In this document: positions 45,823 to 58,490 of the stretch, piece after piece | Position numbering within the stretch: the stretch's first letter is position 1 | Layout of the letters: each line of letters opens with the position of its first letter | Source of the DNA: Clitoria ternatea | Lineage: Eukaryota; Streptophyta; Magnoliopsida; Fabales; Fabaceae | Direction: 5' to 3' | Length of the DNA stretch: 64,000 nucleotides | NCBI GenBank assembly: GCA_037962975.1 | Contig: CM075674.1 | Coordinates: 38,826,501 to 38,890,500, forward strand | Position numbers and translations under genes: made by a program | The notes under the pieces: generated by a model | What the model saw: only the letters and a program-made list of their open reading frames with translations | What the model was told of the DNA's origin: nothing | The model's database searches: none

Positions 45823-48516
45823 ATGCGCCCTAGAACAGGCAACGCTAGTACCTCAAACAGGGGGAGTCTGAGCTCTCGTGCCCCCTCTAGCCGCCGTGGG
45901 GGAAGGATCCCAGTGAGCCTTCCTGTGGCTGGGCCTCGTCGCTCAGAGAGAGTTGAAACCTCTACCTCATGGGCGTCTTCTAATCAACGCCGCTCTAAGG
46001 TTCCCCTTGACTCAAGGGCTACCAGCAGCTCTGATGAAGGGTCAAGTACTGAAGGTTATCTCTCTGACGATGTTGCTTTTTACCACAGCACGTACACTTT
46101 CCATCGTGCATCAAAGACCATGGAGATTCCGGGGTCTGGAAAAACGTTGATTCTTCGCACCACTGAAGGGTGTGTCAATGTCGTGGCACACCGGCTGAAC
46201 TGGGAAAAACTCAACAGGGAGAGGCCGTATTGCTGGGTTGAAGAGGAATTTCTGGAAATTCCTTCGCATCATTCAAGTGAAAAAGAAAAGACGGTCTCTC
46301 TCCACTGCAAGATTTACTCAGACAAGAAGTATAAAGCTCGCTATGTTGCGCTTGCACCACGTCCCTCCGAGAGAGTTTGTCACATCGTCCCTGATGAGAG
46401 GTCGGTCTATATGTACGACTTCGTGTTTCAAAAGTTGGGGGTCCGCTTCCCCATGACAGAATTTCAGATGGCCGTCCTGCGCTTTCTCGACTGCGCTCCA
46501 ACTCAACTACACCCCAACGGCTGGGGCCTGGTCCATGCTCTTGAAATTCTAGGGGAGCACTTCCACTTTACTGCCACCGTGGCCAAATTATTCTATTACT
46601 GCCAGGTGGTCCGCCGTGCTAACAAGAAGGGCGGCCTTGGGTTCATAACACTCCGTTGTGACCCAAAGATAGTAAGCTTCAAGTCCTACACTGAGTCCGC
46701 TAAGGTGGATGGACGTTCTTTTAAACATTATTATACGCGGGTCCGGATTCAACCCAATAAGCCGGTCTTCTGGCGTAATAAGGAAGGATTCCCCAAGTTC
46801 CCCCTCAGTTGGACACACGAGCACTTTCTGCTGCTGAGCCGTGCTTACTATACTGATGAGGGTGAGCTTTTCTCCCAATCCGTTGAGGTGTTGAGCGCCA
46901 TGCAGACGGCCTCGAAGACCCTCAAGGGATTTTCTTGCAAGCTCCTCCTGGCAGAGGATGATGTCCGAACCACCTATCTCTGTAATATTCGCTCCTGCCG
47001 TAGTTATGCTATACATTTATTCCGCTCTGATTATTTCCTTTTTAAGTGCTGACTCAATTTTTCTTGTTTTGCAGAATAAATCGAAAAAGCCTGCCCAGAA
47101 ATGTTGTCTCTAAGGACCATGATGGCTGATGACGACTCCTCCTCCGAGGAGAATGAGATTCAGGCGAAGAGGAACGCTACTAAGGCTCCAACCATTCCCT
47201 TGACTTCTGCAGTGGGAAATGAGGTTCCTCTTCTAGATGAGGAAGAAATGGAGAAACAAACCAAGGCCTCTGGGCCGGGTGATGAGGAGGTCGTCATCGA
47301 AAAGAAGAAGAAGAAAAGGCATCTGGTCAAGACGGCGGACCTGGAGAAGCCCCCTTCTGGTGACCCCGCAAAGAAACGCCAAAAGACGCTTGAGGAGTCT
47401 GGGCTTAAAAAGGACAAGGGGAAGAAGCCCGTCCTTGACTCTTCTGCCCCAGCTTTACAAACCGCTTCTGGACCGGACTCTGAAAGCGGTCCTCCTCCGG
47501 CGTTCGACCCTCCGCGTGATTCCTTTCTCTCGCCATACTTATGGTTTCAGGGGTCCATGCCCCCCACTCTTCCAAGCTAGATACTGCCTCCGCCCCTCGC
47601 TCGAGGCTGTTGAAGTTCAAGGAGCTTGTAAGGCTGGCCGTTGGCAGTTGGATGAACTGTCCGGCCTCCTTGAATCCCTGAGCGAAAAGGCAGATTACAT
47701 GGAGTAGGTTGATAAACTTGAAACCGAACTCGCTGTGAAGGAAAAATGGGCAATCAAACAAGCTGAGATTCATAGAGGTGTGGAGGTTGAACTGAAGAAG
47801 GCCAAGGAAACACTTCAGAAGAAGGCAGAAGAGACAAGCCAACTTCACTTTGCCAACAAAGCTCTAGAGCGGCAGGTTGCTGAGCTTCAACAGCAAAATA
47901 AGTCTATTCCCCTCCTTGAAGAAGAGCTTTAGTTGGAAAAGAAGAAATCGGCTAAGCTTGCTGACGATCTCAAAGTGATGGAGGACGGACACAACAGGAG
48001 CCTTGGAGAGTGGGAGGTCCTGAGGCAGGAGATGCAGGCCCAAATGGAAGAGCTGAGAAAGGGGGTACGAGCACCGGGCCGTCGGAAGAGGATTTCGCTA
48101 AGCTTCAGAAGAAGTTATCTGCCGCTAAGGCCAAGGCTGCCAAAGCCTTGGAGATATGCAAAAAGGTAGCGTATGAATCCTTTGGGCTGGCACTTCGTCA
48201 AGTGTTTTATCGTAACCCCGGAATAAAGCTTGACTTGTACGGACTGGATCCGTTTTATGAGTTCCATGAGGGGAAGCTTGTCGAGGTGAAGAAGGATGGC
48301 TCGTACGAGGACCCTCGCGATTCTCTGTATGAACTGCCTCCACTTCCGGAGGGTCAGAGCATGGAACCTATGGTGCCTACCTCTGGACCCGAAGGTGAGG
48401 CCCAGGAAACTGCCCAAGCCAATCCTGAGGCTGGAGCGGACGGAGTTCAAGCTGGTGGAGCTGGAGGGGAGAGGACAGAAGTACCTACTCCAGAGGATCA
48501 ACCACCTATTTCTTAA
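45823..48516 (+). pseudogene. Copy C aORF (exon 1 open, exon 2 decayed)
   Basis: Exon 1 (45,823-46,981) is uninterrupted for 386 codons: Ser/Arg-rich N-terminus, then the Transposase_28-like domain (FPMTEFQMAVLRFLDC; HEHFLLLSRAYYTDE). The intron is 46,982-47,074 (donor GTAATA, acceptor TTTTGCAG). Splicing here would create TAA right at the join, and exon 2 has further stops (47,707; 47,932) and frameshifts near 47,575 and 48,060. The coiled-coil and C-terminal block (YGLDPFYEFHEG) is still recognisable. A degenerate TATA-like CTATCAAAG is at 45,646. Confidence 0.8.
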
Positions 48517-49218
48517 TTTTATGCTTTCATTTATGGCTGTGTTCTGGGATCAGCTCCAGTTTTTAACACTTTGAGTCCTGTATAACCTCTTCTTTCAAGA
48601 AATAGACTTTACTTTGTTTCTCTTTATCATTTATGATCAGTATATGATTGTCAGATAACTTAACAACATGCATAATACTTAACTTTTTTCGATACTTCGC
48701 AAAGCCGCTCTTGTCTAGCTGTACCGCTGTTTAAAGCGTCCATATCTCATCGAATTAAGATAATAAATCGTAACAGATAAACGGCTATTAGGTTAAAGTA
48801 TGCCCTGTCCCCAAGTATAAGTATATTGGGAAGGGGAATTTCATTGTAAAAGTTACCTTTAACTTCTTTAAAAGTTTGAAAGTTGGTCCGACCTCTAAGA
48901 TGTAGTACGGCTATATGAATGTTCAACCGCTCTGTAATGAATACTTCAGAGTTGAGGGCGGAAACTGCATTTGAAGTTCAGTACGGCCTTAAAAAAGGGG
49001 GTAAATTTTACACCTTTCCCTTGAGGTTCGGTTTAATCCTACTACTCAGGTCTTCACTCGGTGTTCGGTTCGATCCTACTAACCGTACTTGGAGTTCGGT
49101 GCAATCCTACAATCCAAGCCTTTAACACGGGGTTCAGATCAGGGTTAATCCTGAACCTACTGTGCCCGTTACTCGGGGTTCAGCTTGGTCTGCTAGATGG
49201 ACCAGCTTACTGCGCCCA

Positions 49219-49568
49219 AGCCTTCGCATGGGGTTCGGTTTGTGGCCTTGAAAAAGGACCAGCCCTACAACCCATGTTGTCTTCGAATAGGGTTCGGTTT
49301 GTGGCCTTGAAAAAGGACCAGCCCTACAACCCACGTTGTCTTCGAATGGGGTTCGGTTTGTGGCCTTGAAAAAGGACCAGCCCTACAACCCACGTTATCT
49401 TCGAATGGGGTTCGGTTTGTTGCCTTGAAAAAGGACCAGCCCTACAACCCATGTTGTCTTCGAATGGGGTTCGGTTTGTGGCCTTGAAAAAGGACCAGCC
49501 CTACAACCCATGTTGTCTTCGAATGGGGTTCGGTTTGTGGCCTTGAAAAAGGACCAGCCCTACAACCC
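49219..49568. repeat. 3'-region tandem repeats, copy C (6 units of about 59 bp)
   Basis: Six units with GGTTCGGTTTGTGGCCTT; most carry an extra T (TGTTGTCTTCG) relative to A and B. Degenerate related units lie upstream from about 49,020. Confidence 0.88.
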
Positions 49569-49835
49569 ATTCCACCTCGAGGAGTTACATCGTCAAAGCA
49601 CACGACGTGTGATTGAGATCATCCGCCCTGAGGAATTCACGTAATAGGCTATAACTACAAGTCACAACATGCAGGAAAAGTGAGAGTAATGAGGTTATTG
49701 AACTGCATTCTCATTAAGATTGAAAGTATATTACAAAGGGAGCATAGTTGGGGTCATGCCTCATTAAAACCTTCTTGAGAAAACCCAATGGGAAAAAACT
49801 CAAGTTAGGAAAAAGAGTACATGCCGCCTTACCAA

Positions 49836-52800
49836 CTAGCTGTAATAAACACGTAAGTTCTGAGTGTTCCATTTGTTACGGATTGGAGTCCCATCAAGTT
49901 CTTCCAACCGGAATGATCCCTTTCCAGTCACCTCAGCTACTCTGTAGGGGCCTTCCAACGTCGGTGCTAACTTTCCTTGGTAGGCAAATTTATTCCCCAC
50001 ACTCGCCTTTCTCAAAACGAGATCTCCGGTATTGAAGGCTCTGTATTGGACACGTTTATTATACCGGAGAGCTGCCTTTGCTTTCACTGCCTGGTCTATG
50101 ATAAAGGCCCTTTCCCTTAACTCCTGGAGGACGTCTAGCTTTGACGCCAGATTGGCATTGTTGTCTTCAGCCGAGAAATATTCTACTCGGGCCGATCTGG
50201 TTTGCAGCTCCACTGGGATCATCGCCTCAACCCCGTAAGTCAACCGGTATGGGGACTCATTAGTAGAAGAGTGTGGTGTAGTGCGGTATGCCCACAAGAC
50301 GTGACATAGCTGATCAGTCCATCCTCCCTTCGCTTCTCCAAGACGTTTTTTCAAACCCTTTAGCACTTTGCGATTGGCTACTTCCGCTTGACCATTCGTC
50401 TGAGGGTGCTCAACAGATGAAAATATCTGGATTATCCCCAATCCTTCAAGCAAGTCTGTGAACTTTTTGTCCGTGAACTGGGTGCCGTTGTCAGTCACAA
50501 TCCGCCCTTGCACACCGAACCGAGCTATGATATTTTCATACATGAAACGCCTTGTCCGCGCAGAGGTGATATGCACTACTGGCTCAGCCTCAATCCACTT
50601 GGTGAAGTAGTCTACCCCCACAATTAGATATTTGATGCCTCCAGGAGCAGTGGGGAACGGACCCAGAATATCGAGGCCCCACTGGTAGAACGGCCAAGGC
50701 ACAGCTGATGAAGAAAGCTCTTGGGCCGGTGTATGATGGAGGTTGGAGAATCTTTGACAAGCGTCGCACTTCTTCACGAAATCTGCTGAGTCCTGCTTTA
50801 CAGTGGGCCACCAATATCCAGCCCTGAGGACCTTTCTCATTAAGCTCCGACCCCCAGCATGGTGCCCACATTGCCCCTCATGTACTTCCTCCAAGACTGC
50901 TTGAACCTCATCTTCTCTCAAACACAAGAGATATGGGACTGAAAATCCCCTTTTATAGAGAACACCATCAACCATGGTAAAGTACGACAGCTCCCTTTTC
51001 ACTCGTCTCCTCTCCTTCTAATCAGTGGGGAGTTGTCCATCTGCCAGATAGCGAATATAGGGGATGACCCAAGAGTTCTCGTAAGGATAGCTCACCATTA
51101 TGGCATTCAGAGAAGGGAACAGGGGGATGCTAGGTGATGTCAAAGTACTCTGAACCACCATTGTTGTGCTACCGGGCTGCTTTGTACTTGTGAGCCTTGA
51201 CAAGATATCCGCCCTGGTGTTTTCCTCTCTAGGCATATGTTTGAACTCCAGAACGTCGAATTTCCCCTTCAATTCATTCACACAATTCAAATAAAGTTGA
51301 AGTTGTGGCTCCCTGACCTGATATTCCCCCTGGATTTGTGAAATCACAAGCTGTGAATCGCTGTATAATGTAACTGTTGACGCTCCGATGTCGATTGCCG
51401 CTCGGAGGCCGGCCAAACATGCTTCGTACTCAGCCTGATTGTTGGAGGTCTTGAAACTAAATCGGAGGGAAATTTCTAAGTGCACACCATCATCACTTTC
51501 CACCACAACACCAGCTCCACAACCTTTACTATTTGACGATCCGTCCACATAAATGGTCCAATGTGCTCGAGGAATGGTTGGATCCGACCCTGTCATCTCC
51601 ACTACAAAATCCGCCAACACTTATGCTTTAATGGCTCCTCGAGGCTCATAAGAAACTTCGAACTCAGACAGCTCGATGGACCACTTAATCATTCTTCCAG
51701 CAAGATCCGGCTTGCTAAGCACTGAACGGAGAGGCAAATCCGTTCTCACCAGTATTGGGTGCGCATGGAAATACGGCCTTAACCGTCGTGAGGCCCACAC
51801 CACTGCTAGGGCGGCCTTCTCTATCTTCTGATACCTTTCTTTCGCCCCCTAGAGGGTCTTACTGGTAAAATACACCGGCCTCTGCCCTTCGGGGGTTTCT
51901 TTAACCAAAGCCACGCTTAGGGCTTCATCAAAAATTGCTAAATACAAGATCAAAGAATCATCAGGGTCAGGCTTAACCAAAATTGGTGGACTTGAGAGAA
52001 CGGCCTTGAGCTGTTGGAAGGCTTGTTCTTGCTCCCCTCCCCATTCAAAACTCTTATTCTTCTTCAACGCCTTATACAAGGGGAGGGATCTGTATGCCAT
52101 CTTGGGCATGAAACGAGCTAGAGCGGCTACTTTCCCGTTCAGCGATTGGACCTCCCTCAGACTCTTAGGGCTTTGCATGTCCAGAATTGCTTAACACTTC
52201 CCAGGGTTAGCTTCAATGCCTCGTTGGGTCAACATGAATCCCAAGAATTTCCCTGCTGGAACGGCGAAAGTGCACTTCAAGGGGTTTAGCCTCATATTGT
52301 ACTGTCGCAGCCTAGTGAAAACTTGGCGCAGGTCTTTAATGTGGTCTTCTCCAGCGGGCGTTTTGGCTATAATATCGTCAATATACACTTCAACCAGCCT
52401 GGTGTGCATCCCTTCAAAAACTTTGTTGATCATGCGTTGATAGGTAGCGCCAGTGTTCTTCAATCCAAATGGCATGACGGTGTAACAGAAAACACCGCGG
52501 TCATTGACAAAAGCCGTCTTCTCTTGATCTTCTTCCCACATCGGAATCTGGTTGTACCCAGAGTAAGCATCCATGAAACTAAGGTACTGGTAACCAGATG
52601 AGTCGTCTACCATATGATCAATATTTGGCAGGGGATACGGATCTTTAGGGCAACACCAGTTAAGATCTACATAATCTGTGCACATCCTCCATTTGCCATT
52701 AGCTTTCTGCACCATCACTACGTTGGAAAGCCAGGATGAATAGCGAATCTCCTTTATAAAACCAGCCTTTAACAGTTCCTCTGTTTGCTCACACGCTGCC

Positions 52801-55298
52801 TTCTGCTTCTCCGGTCCTAACCTCCTCTTCTTCTGGGCCACCGGTCTTGTTTCTGGGTACACAGCGAGTTTGTGGCAACAGAAATCAGGGTCCATCCCAG
52901 GCATGTCTGCTGCTGTCCACGCGAAAAGGTCTTTAAACTCCTGCAGGAGGGTTAGCAAATGCTGCTCCATGACTGGCTCCAGGTTATCATTGATGTGCGT
53001 GACCTTCTCTGGGGAATCCCCTAAGACGACGTCCCTGGAACCACCATCCGGTGTGGGCTTCGAGGGATTGAGAGGGTCGATTTTCAATTCCGCTCTTGGG
53101 TCTAAGTCAATTAGACTGACGAACCCAGCCGCTGTTCCTCCGTCGTTCAGCTTCCTCTTCTTGTTGAATGCTTCCAACTTAACCATATTGAGGCTCAAGT
53201 TGTAACAATACCGAGCCATCTCCTGATCACCGTGGAGAGAAGACACGCCGTTGTCCTTGTCGATGAATTTGATCAGGAGGTGAGGAGTAGACACTATTAC
53301 TTCCATTGCATTCAAAGTAGGACGGCCTATGATACCGTTGTAGGGAGACTCCACATCGATCACCAGAATTCTCGATTTGACCGTTCTTGCACCAGGCTCT
53401 CCCTCAAAAGAAATTAGGGTGTCGAGGTACCCTTTAGTAGGTTGCTTGGCCCCGTTGAAAGCTGTGAGCTCTTGCGTGTAAGGCTGAAGATCTGCATCAT
53501 TAAAACCCATTCTTTTGAAACAGTTATAAAAAATTACATCACAAGAACTTCCCTGGTCAACGAGGATCCTTTTCACGTCCTTGTTGGCAATTACAGCAAT
53601 GATCACCACTGCGTCGTCCCCTCCTGGGATTGTTGGGCCAAAGTCATCATCGGTGAATGACACTATTAGGGCTGCCACACCGTCCCTGAAAGGATGGTTA
53701 TCTCTTGATTTTCCCTGGACAGACAAGATCATCCTGTGGTGATTCTTCCAGGCTGTGATTGATGCTCCTCCTCCAGCAAATCCTCCAGCTATCATCTCAA
53801 TCACTTCACGTCTGTCCTGCCTCTGCTGCTGAGGCATGTTGTTCTGTTGAACTCCTTCTGCAATCATTACTCCTTTCTGCTTTTTAGCTGCAGTGAACTT
53901 CCTGGCTGGGTTATGAGTATTATCATCCTCATCATCAGGATCTCTGCCCCTCTTGTCCATCCTCTGAGGCTCGTCTACAGATTTCTCCCTGAACAAGTAT
54001 TGCTTCAACTTTCCTTCCTGAATGAGAGTCTCCACTATATTCTTTAACGCCTTGCACTCGTCAGTGTTGTGACCAATCTGTTCGTGGAAAGTGCAATACT
54101 TACGTGGGTTACCACCCCTCTTGAGTGAGAGCGGCTTCCTTATACCAAAAACATTAAGCGTTGGCCAGCCAACCTCCCTCATGATTTGGGAGTGCCTGGC
54201 GTTCAGAGGGGCATAGTTATTGAATGACGAGACGCATCTATCTCGTTGATGTGGACGAACGCTTGCAAAGTCCTCTCGGAAGGTATGTTTCTCAGGTCTC
54301 ATCTTTTTCTTCTCTCTTCGTGGCTGTTGGGAGGGTGCTGAAGGCTTCATTCTAGCTGTTGTTGCCTCCAGATGCATCTCTATGCCCACGTATTTGGAAG
54401 CCTTCTTTCGAAACTCTTTGAAGGTTGTTGGGGGGCTCTTTGCCAAGGATAAGGCAAAAGCAGAACCGGGTTGCAAAGCTTCCACCACGATGTGGAGCTG
54501 TATTGCCTCCGTGAGGTTGGGGACCAAAGCAGCCTCCTTATAAAACCTCTTCAAGAACTCCTTAAGAGTTTCAGTCTCTCCTTGCCTTATCTGTGCCAAG
54601 GTGTGAGAAGTTCTCGGGATATCCCTGGAGATAACAAAATGGCTTTTAAACGCTGCTGCCATTTCCTCCCAAGAATCTATGGATCCTGAAGGTAAACTCT
54701 TGAACCAGCTAAGAGCTTCCTCCGTCAGTGTTCTTGGGAACATCCTGCACATGACGTCTTCATCAGCTCCCAAGTACATGGCTTCATACACATAAGCATC
54801 CAAGTGCTTAGTAGGATCAGTTTCTCCATTATACTTTCCGATCGACAGTGGCTGAGTCGTTTGCAAATGTTTTGGGATGACGATGCTCATCAGTCTCCTT
54901 GAGAAAGGAACACTGAGCTTGTAAGTCCCAGAAGTTACCACTGCCTGCTCCCTTCTCCTGGTACTGACTCTATCACCAGAGTCTTGGGTCTGCTCTCTAT
55001 CTTCGTATGTAGGGATTTTCGAATACTAGAGGGTCGTAGATCTATCCCTTGCTGATACATGGTGAGCCTCCTCTGCATGGGACGTTACCCTGTCCCCAAC
55101 TCCTCCTTTCTCTCGCCTCAACTCCATCAGCTCCTCCTTGAGTTGTCTGATAACCTCATCTCGAGGATCAGGGGTTGGTACTTGCACCATCCTCCGGGTG
55201 TTGGTAACAGGCAACTCGAAGACAAGTCTCCTTCCAGTCTGTTGGTGGGTCACATCCTCCACATGACCATCAACGAAATCACGTCCATCACCTTCCAT
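49836..55298 (-). pseudogene. Copy C gag-pol (one frame, five stops)
   Basis: 5,463 bases = 1,821 codons in a single frame from ATG 55,298, with no frameshift. Gag core about residues 150-270; CX2HX4HX4C knuckle 402-415; protease DQGSS 581-585; RT YIDD 972-975; archaeal-type RNase H from about 1,250 (VDGSS); integrase D-D-E at 1,543, 1,603 and 1,639. Stops at 55,028, 52,193, 51,851, 51,623 and 51,020; four come from CAG/CAA by C-to-T, and the last from GAG by a transversion. This copy shows the ancestral arrangement: gag and pol fused in one reading frame. Confidence 0.9.
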
Positions 55299-55360
55299 TA
55301 TGACAACCAAACTTCTGCGAAAATGGGAATAACTCTAACGAGTCCCACCGGGCATGCCAA

Positions 55361-56145
55361 TGAACTGATTTGAACCGGGGTCAAGGATCCGGTGTGGGAC
55401 CAGCCACAAGAGTGTAGTGTTTGAGGGTTTGCACACCGGTACTGTAGGTATCCGGTGTTATAGTCTGGCCTCTCAGTGGGAGAAGCCGGTCTTGTTGTCC
55501 TGGAGATCCTTCACACCAGCGATTCACGTTGAGAGAGGGCGAAAGGTGGTGCCACCTACAAAGATTCTCCGACGCTCAAGTCAGAAGAGTGTATAAACTC
55601 AATGAGTTCACAAACGATACAATAGTAAAAGTGAGTTAGGACAATGTAACCTTGCATGTGTTTTTATTGAGCTATTTATAGTTGAACGTAGGAAATGAAT
55701 CGTTGGATGCAAGTGGGCCCATTGGCTCTAATAGCGTGTGAAGTGTGTCAATCAAAGTGGCTCAGTACTCAGAGTGTGTCAGGGGGGTAGGTCAATTATC
55801 AGAGTACGATCCTGTGATAAGGATGGGGGATAATCACCTTTCCGCATAATTCGCTGACACATGTACTTGCTCTCTGAGGCCATTGACATGACAGATTCCG
55901 CTATGTTAGGTATCTTCACTGATAAGTTATAAGGAACTCTTATCTCACAGTGGTTCTAAGGCTAACGGCTATATAGACGTTCAGGGATAACGAGTGAAGT
56001 ATCCATGGTAAAGAGAGCGAATAGAACGTCTGATAGGATAAGAGCGGATATCCGGTGTGATGCTGCCCGAACTGTGACACTGGTTTCCTTCTCATGAAGT
56101 CATTCTGACGTCATAACTTTAGGGACCGGTATCCAGACCGGATCA
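55361..56145 (-). repeat. Copy C 5' LTR (right end)
   Basis: 785 bp with a CTATAAATAG box on the element strand near 55,672-55,682. On the element strand the primer-binding-like TTGGCATGCCCGGTGGGACT follows the LTR. Confidence 0.9.
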
Positions 56146-58202
56146 TTATGCAAATACTTGGATAACTTATGCGAACTGGACTAAACCTATGCAAGGACTT
56201 GGATTATTATGACCTGTATAGACTAAACTATACCTATGCGAGGATTGGACTATATGGACCTACATAGACCTATGCGAGGAATGGACTATAAAGACTTAAA
56301 ATTTATCTTATTAATCTAAATAACTATTAAATTTTGAATTATATTTAGGACTGATATTTAGTTGATTTGATTTGATTATAATTAATAATATTTGATTTTG
56401 ATTAATGATATTGTGATTTATAATACTAGGCTGTGATTAATAATATTTGTAATTTGATGATATTTGATTGTGATTGATGATATTTGATTGTGATTGATAA
56501 TATTACAATACTTGATTGTGAATGATGAATGATTGATGACCTTGTGATATGGAGTTTGAGCATATAGGAAGCATGACGGAAAGTTAAAACTCAGTAAGAA
56601 TTTTCTTACCTTACTCTTTAAATTTTTATTCTAAGAGAAAGTATTTTATCATTATTTTAGTCTTTTATTTCTTATTAGAAATAATTTTCATTAACTTTAT
56701 TTTTAATCTCTAAAATAAAATCTAGTATTAGAAAGAAGTTATTTTATGAAAATCAAAGGTTGAGATAATTAATTCTTGAATTAAAGAAAATTTTTATAGT
56801 TTTAAGTATTCTTAGTTAATGATTTTTAAAATATATATATATATATATATATTCCTTTAGAAATCAGAAATTTAAATTGGTCTTCCCTAATAAAATAACT
56901 AAAGGATATTTTGTTATAATCGAGATTTCTAAACTCAATCTAGTTAAGATTTAAATTTGGAAAGATTATGTAAATATGTAAAATTTTTTAAGAAAAAGTT
57001 TTGAGATATTTAAAGCTTAGAAACTCAATTTTGGTGAGATCTGAATTTGAAGACTGTACTAAATTTGTTTCGGTATAACAGAAGTTCAAAGAAGAACTTA
57101 TGGGAATGTACAATTTATTGAGATGATTTTGTGAACCTTTAGGGTATTTAATAATTGAGTTTCTAAAAGTCTTAACCAACTAAATATGCGAGTAGTTCAT
57201 GCATCATGAATCATTAAAGAGAAATGAGATGTGATATTGCCTGGAAACGGATTATAGAAACTGAGGATACATTAAAGGAGGCTTAATTACGAGCCTAGGG
57301 ATGAGAGGGTGTGAAAGGGTACTTCAGGTGACCTAGGGTCGCTCCCTAGTGTCGGGTACTTTCACAATAAAAACTTTCTCAGTCTGACTAGTCTCTAAGT
57401 GTTTCCATGCCAGTTGAACTGTTCATATGCTACAAAGGCATTTATGCTATTATCCAGAATTATGGAACAGTGTAAACTCCTAGTTGGCCCAGTGTAAATT
57501 AAAACTTTAAGGGCCCACATGCATAAACTAAATGAGATGGTATTAAAAGCATTACATGTCATACATGTGATTGTGATATTCTGTATTGATGATTGTGAAT
57601 GAAAGTATGATTGTTATGTGTGTGAGAAACCTATATTTATAATTAATTGTGTATGAAATTTTGACTGATATTAATTTATTAATTTGTGAAAACCCTTATG
57701 CTTATCTCTTATTTGTAAAGTATTATATTCTGTTTCTCACTCCTTCTTGTTTGAATTTTGTGTCCAAAATATATGTTATGTGACATATAGCTAGCAGTTC
57801 AAGATGGAAGGATATGTAATTACAAGAGGGTAAAGTGGTCTCATCCTTAATCAGATAGGTGAAGAGATATGACAAGAGTAGAATTCCAAAACTTGATGGT
57901 TCAAGGACTAGGAAATGATTGGTCACATTTGAAGTAGAGGTATAATTTAGTTTTACCTTGCCTTATTACAATATCAAGTTAGATAATTGTAACAAGGTAA
58001 AGGTTAAACTTTGATAAACTTTCTCATTCGGATATAATACTGTAATGATTTATCACTTATGATTTCTATAATTTGTTTTATCATTATGGACAAATATTGA
58101 AAGACAATGTTTTTTTTACTTTTAATATTCAAAGGAAATCAAATGCATATACGTCCTTGTATACGCGAGATAAAGAGTGATAAATATGTATATCTTTCTA
58201 AA

Positions 58203-58233
<31 letters not shown>

Positions 58234-58256
58234 CGTGTATATAAGGGGGTGTTACA
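56146..58256 (+). repeat. Solo LTR X, 3' piece
   Basis: Starts TTATG after copy C and ends GGGGGTGTTACA at 58,256, followed by CCTCC (58,257-58,261). Contains short imperfect repeats around CCTATGCGAGGA (56,170-56,290), TGATTGTGATTGAT units (56,400-56,540), (AT)n at 56,829-56,852 and (TA)n at 58,207-58,233. The GGTCGCTCCCTAGTGTCGGG block is shared with X1. No coding capacity seen. Confidence 0.72.
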
Positions 58257-58261
58257 CCTCC

Positions 58262-58490
58262 CCCTCTATGTCTCTTTATTTTTAATTCTTTCTGAAGCAC
58301 GGTATTTTTTATGTAAGAATAATTTTTGAGAAAAACTCCTCCCTTCCATTTTGGTTTGTATTCCATCTTTTTTTCCAAAACTCCTCTGTAGTGGTTTTTC
58401 CTATCTTCTAAATCCTTTTATTTTTTTCTAAATCCTTTTTTGTTTTCTAAATCCTCTCCATTTTCTATTTTCTAAATTCTGTTACCCTCT
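58262..58490 (+). repeat. Repeat Y, copy 2
   Basis: TTTCTGAAGCACGGTAT at 58,288, then TTTGGTTTGTATTCCATC and CCAAAACTCCTCTGTA, matching 27,740-27,975 in opposite orientation. It flanks the 3' end of solo LTR X. Confidence 0.55.

Larger units (their letters stand above)
44357..56145 (-). mobile_element. Tat/Retand-type LTR retrotransposon, copy C
   Basis: 11,789 bp, LTRs of 784 and 785 bp, gag-pol on the minus strand. Flanked by CTATG and TTATG (4 of 5 identical), so this insertion is in its original configuration. It is clearly diverged from A and B across LTRs and coding parts, and its two LTRs differ from each other more than the A/B LTRs do, so it is probably older. It is inserted in solo LTR X. 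Confidence 0.92.

Noticed and set aside
49219..49568. CRISPR array
   Set aside because: Units are contiguous 58-59-bp tandem repeats with no unique spacers, inside a plant retrotransposon.
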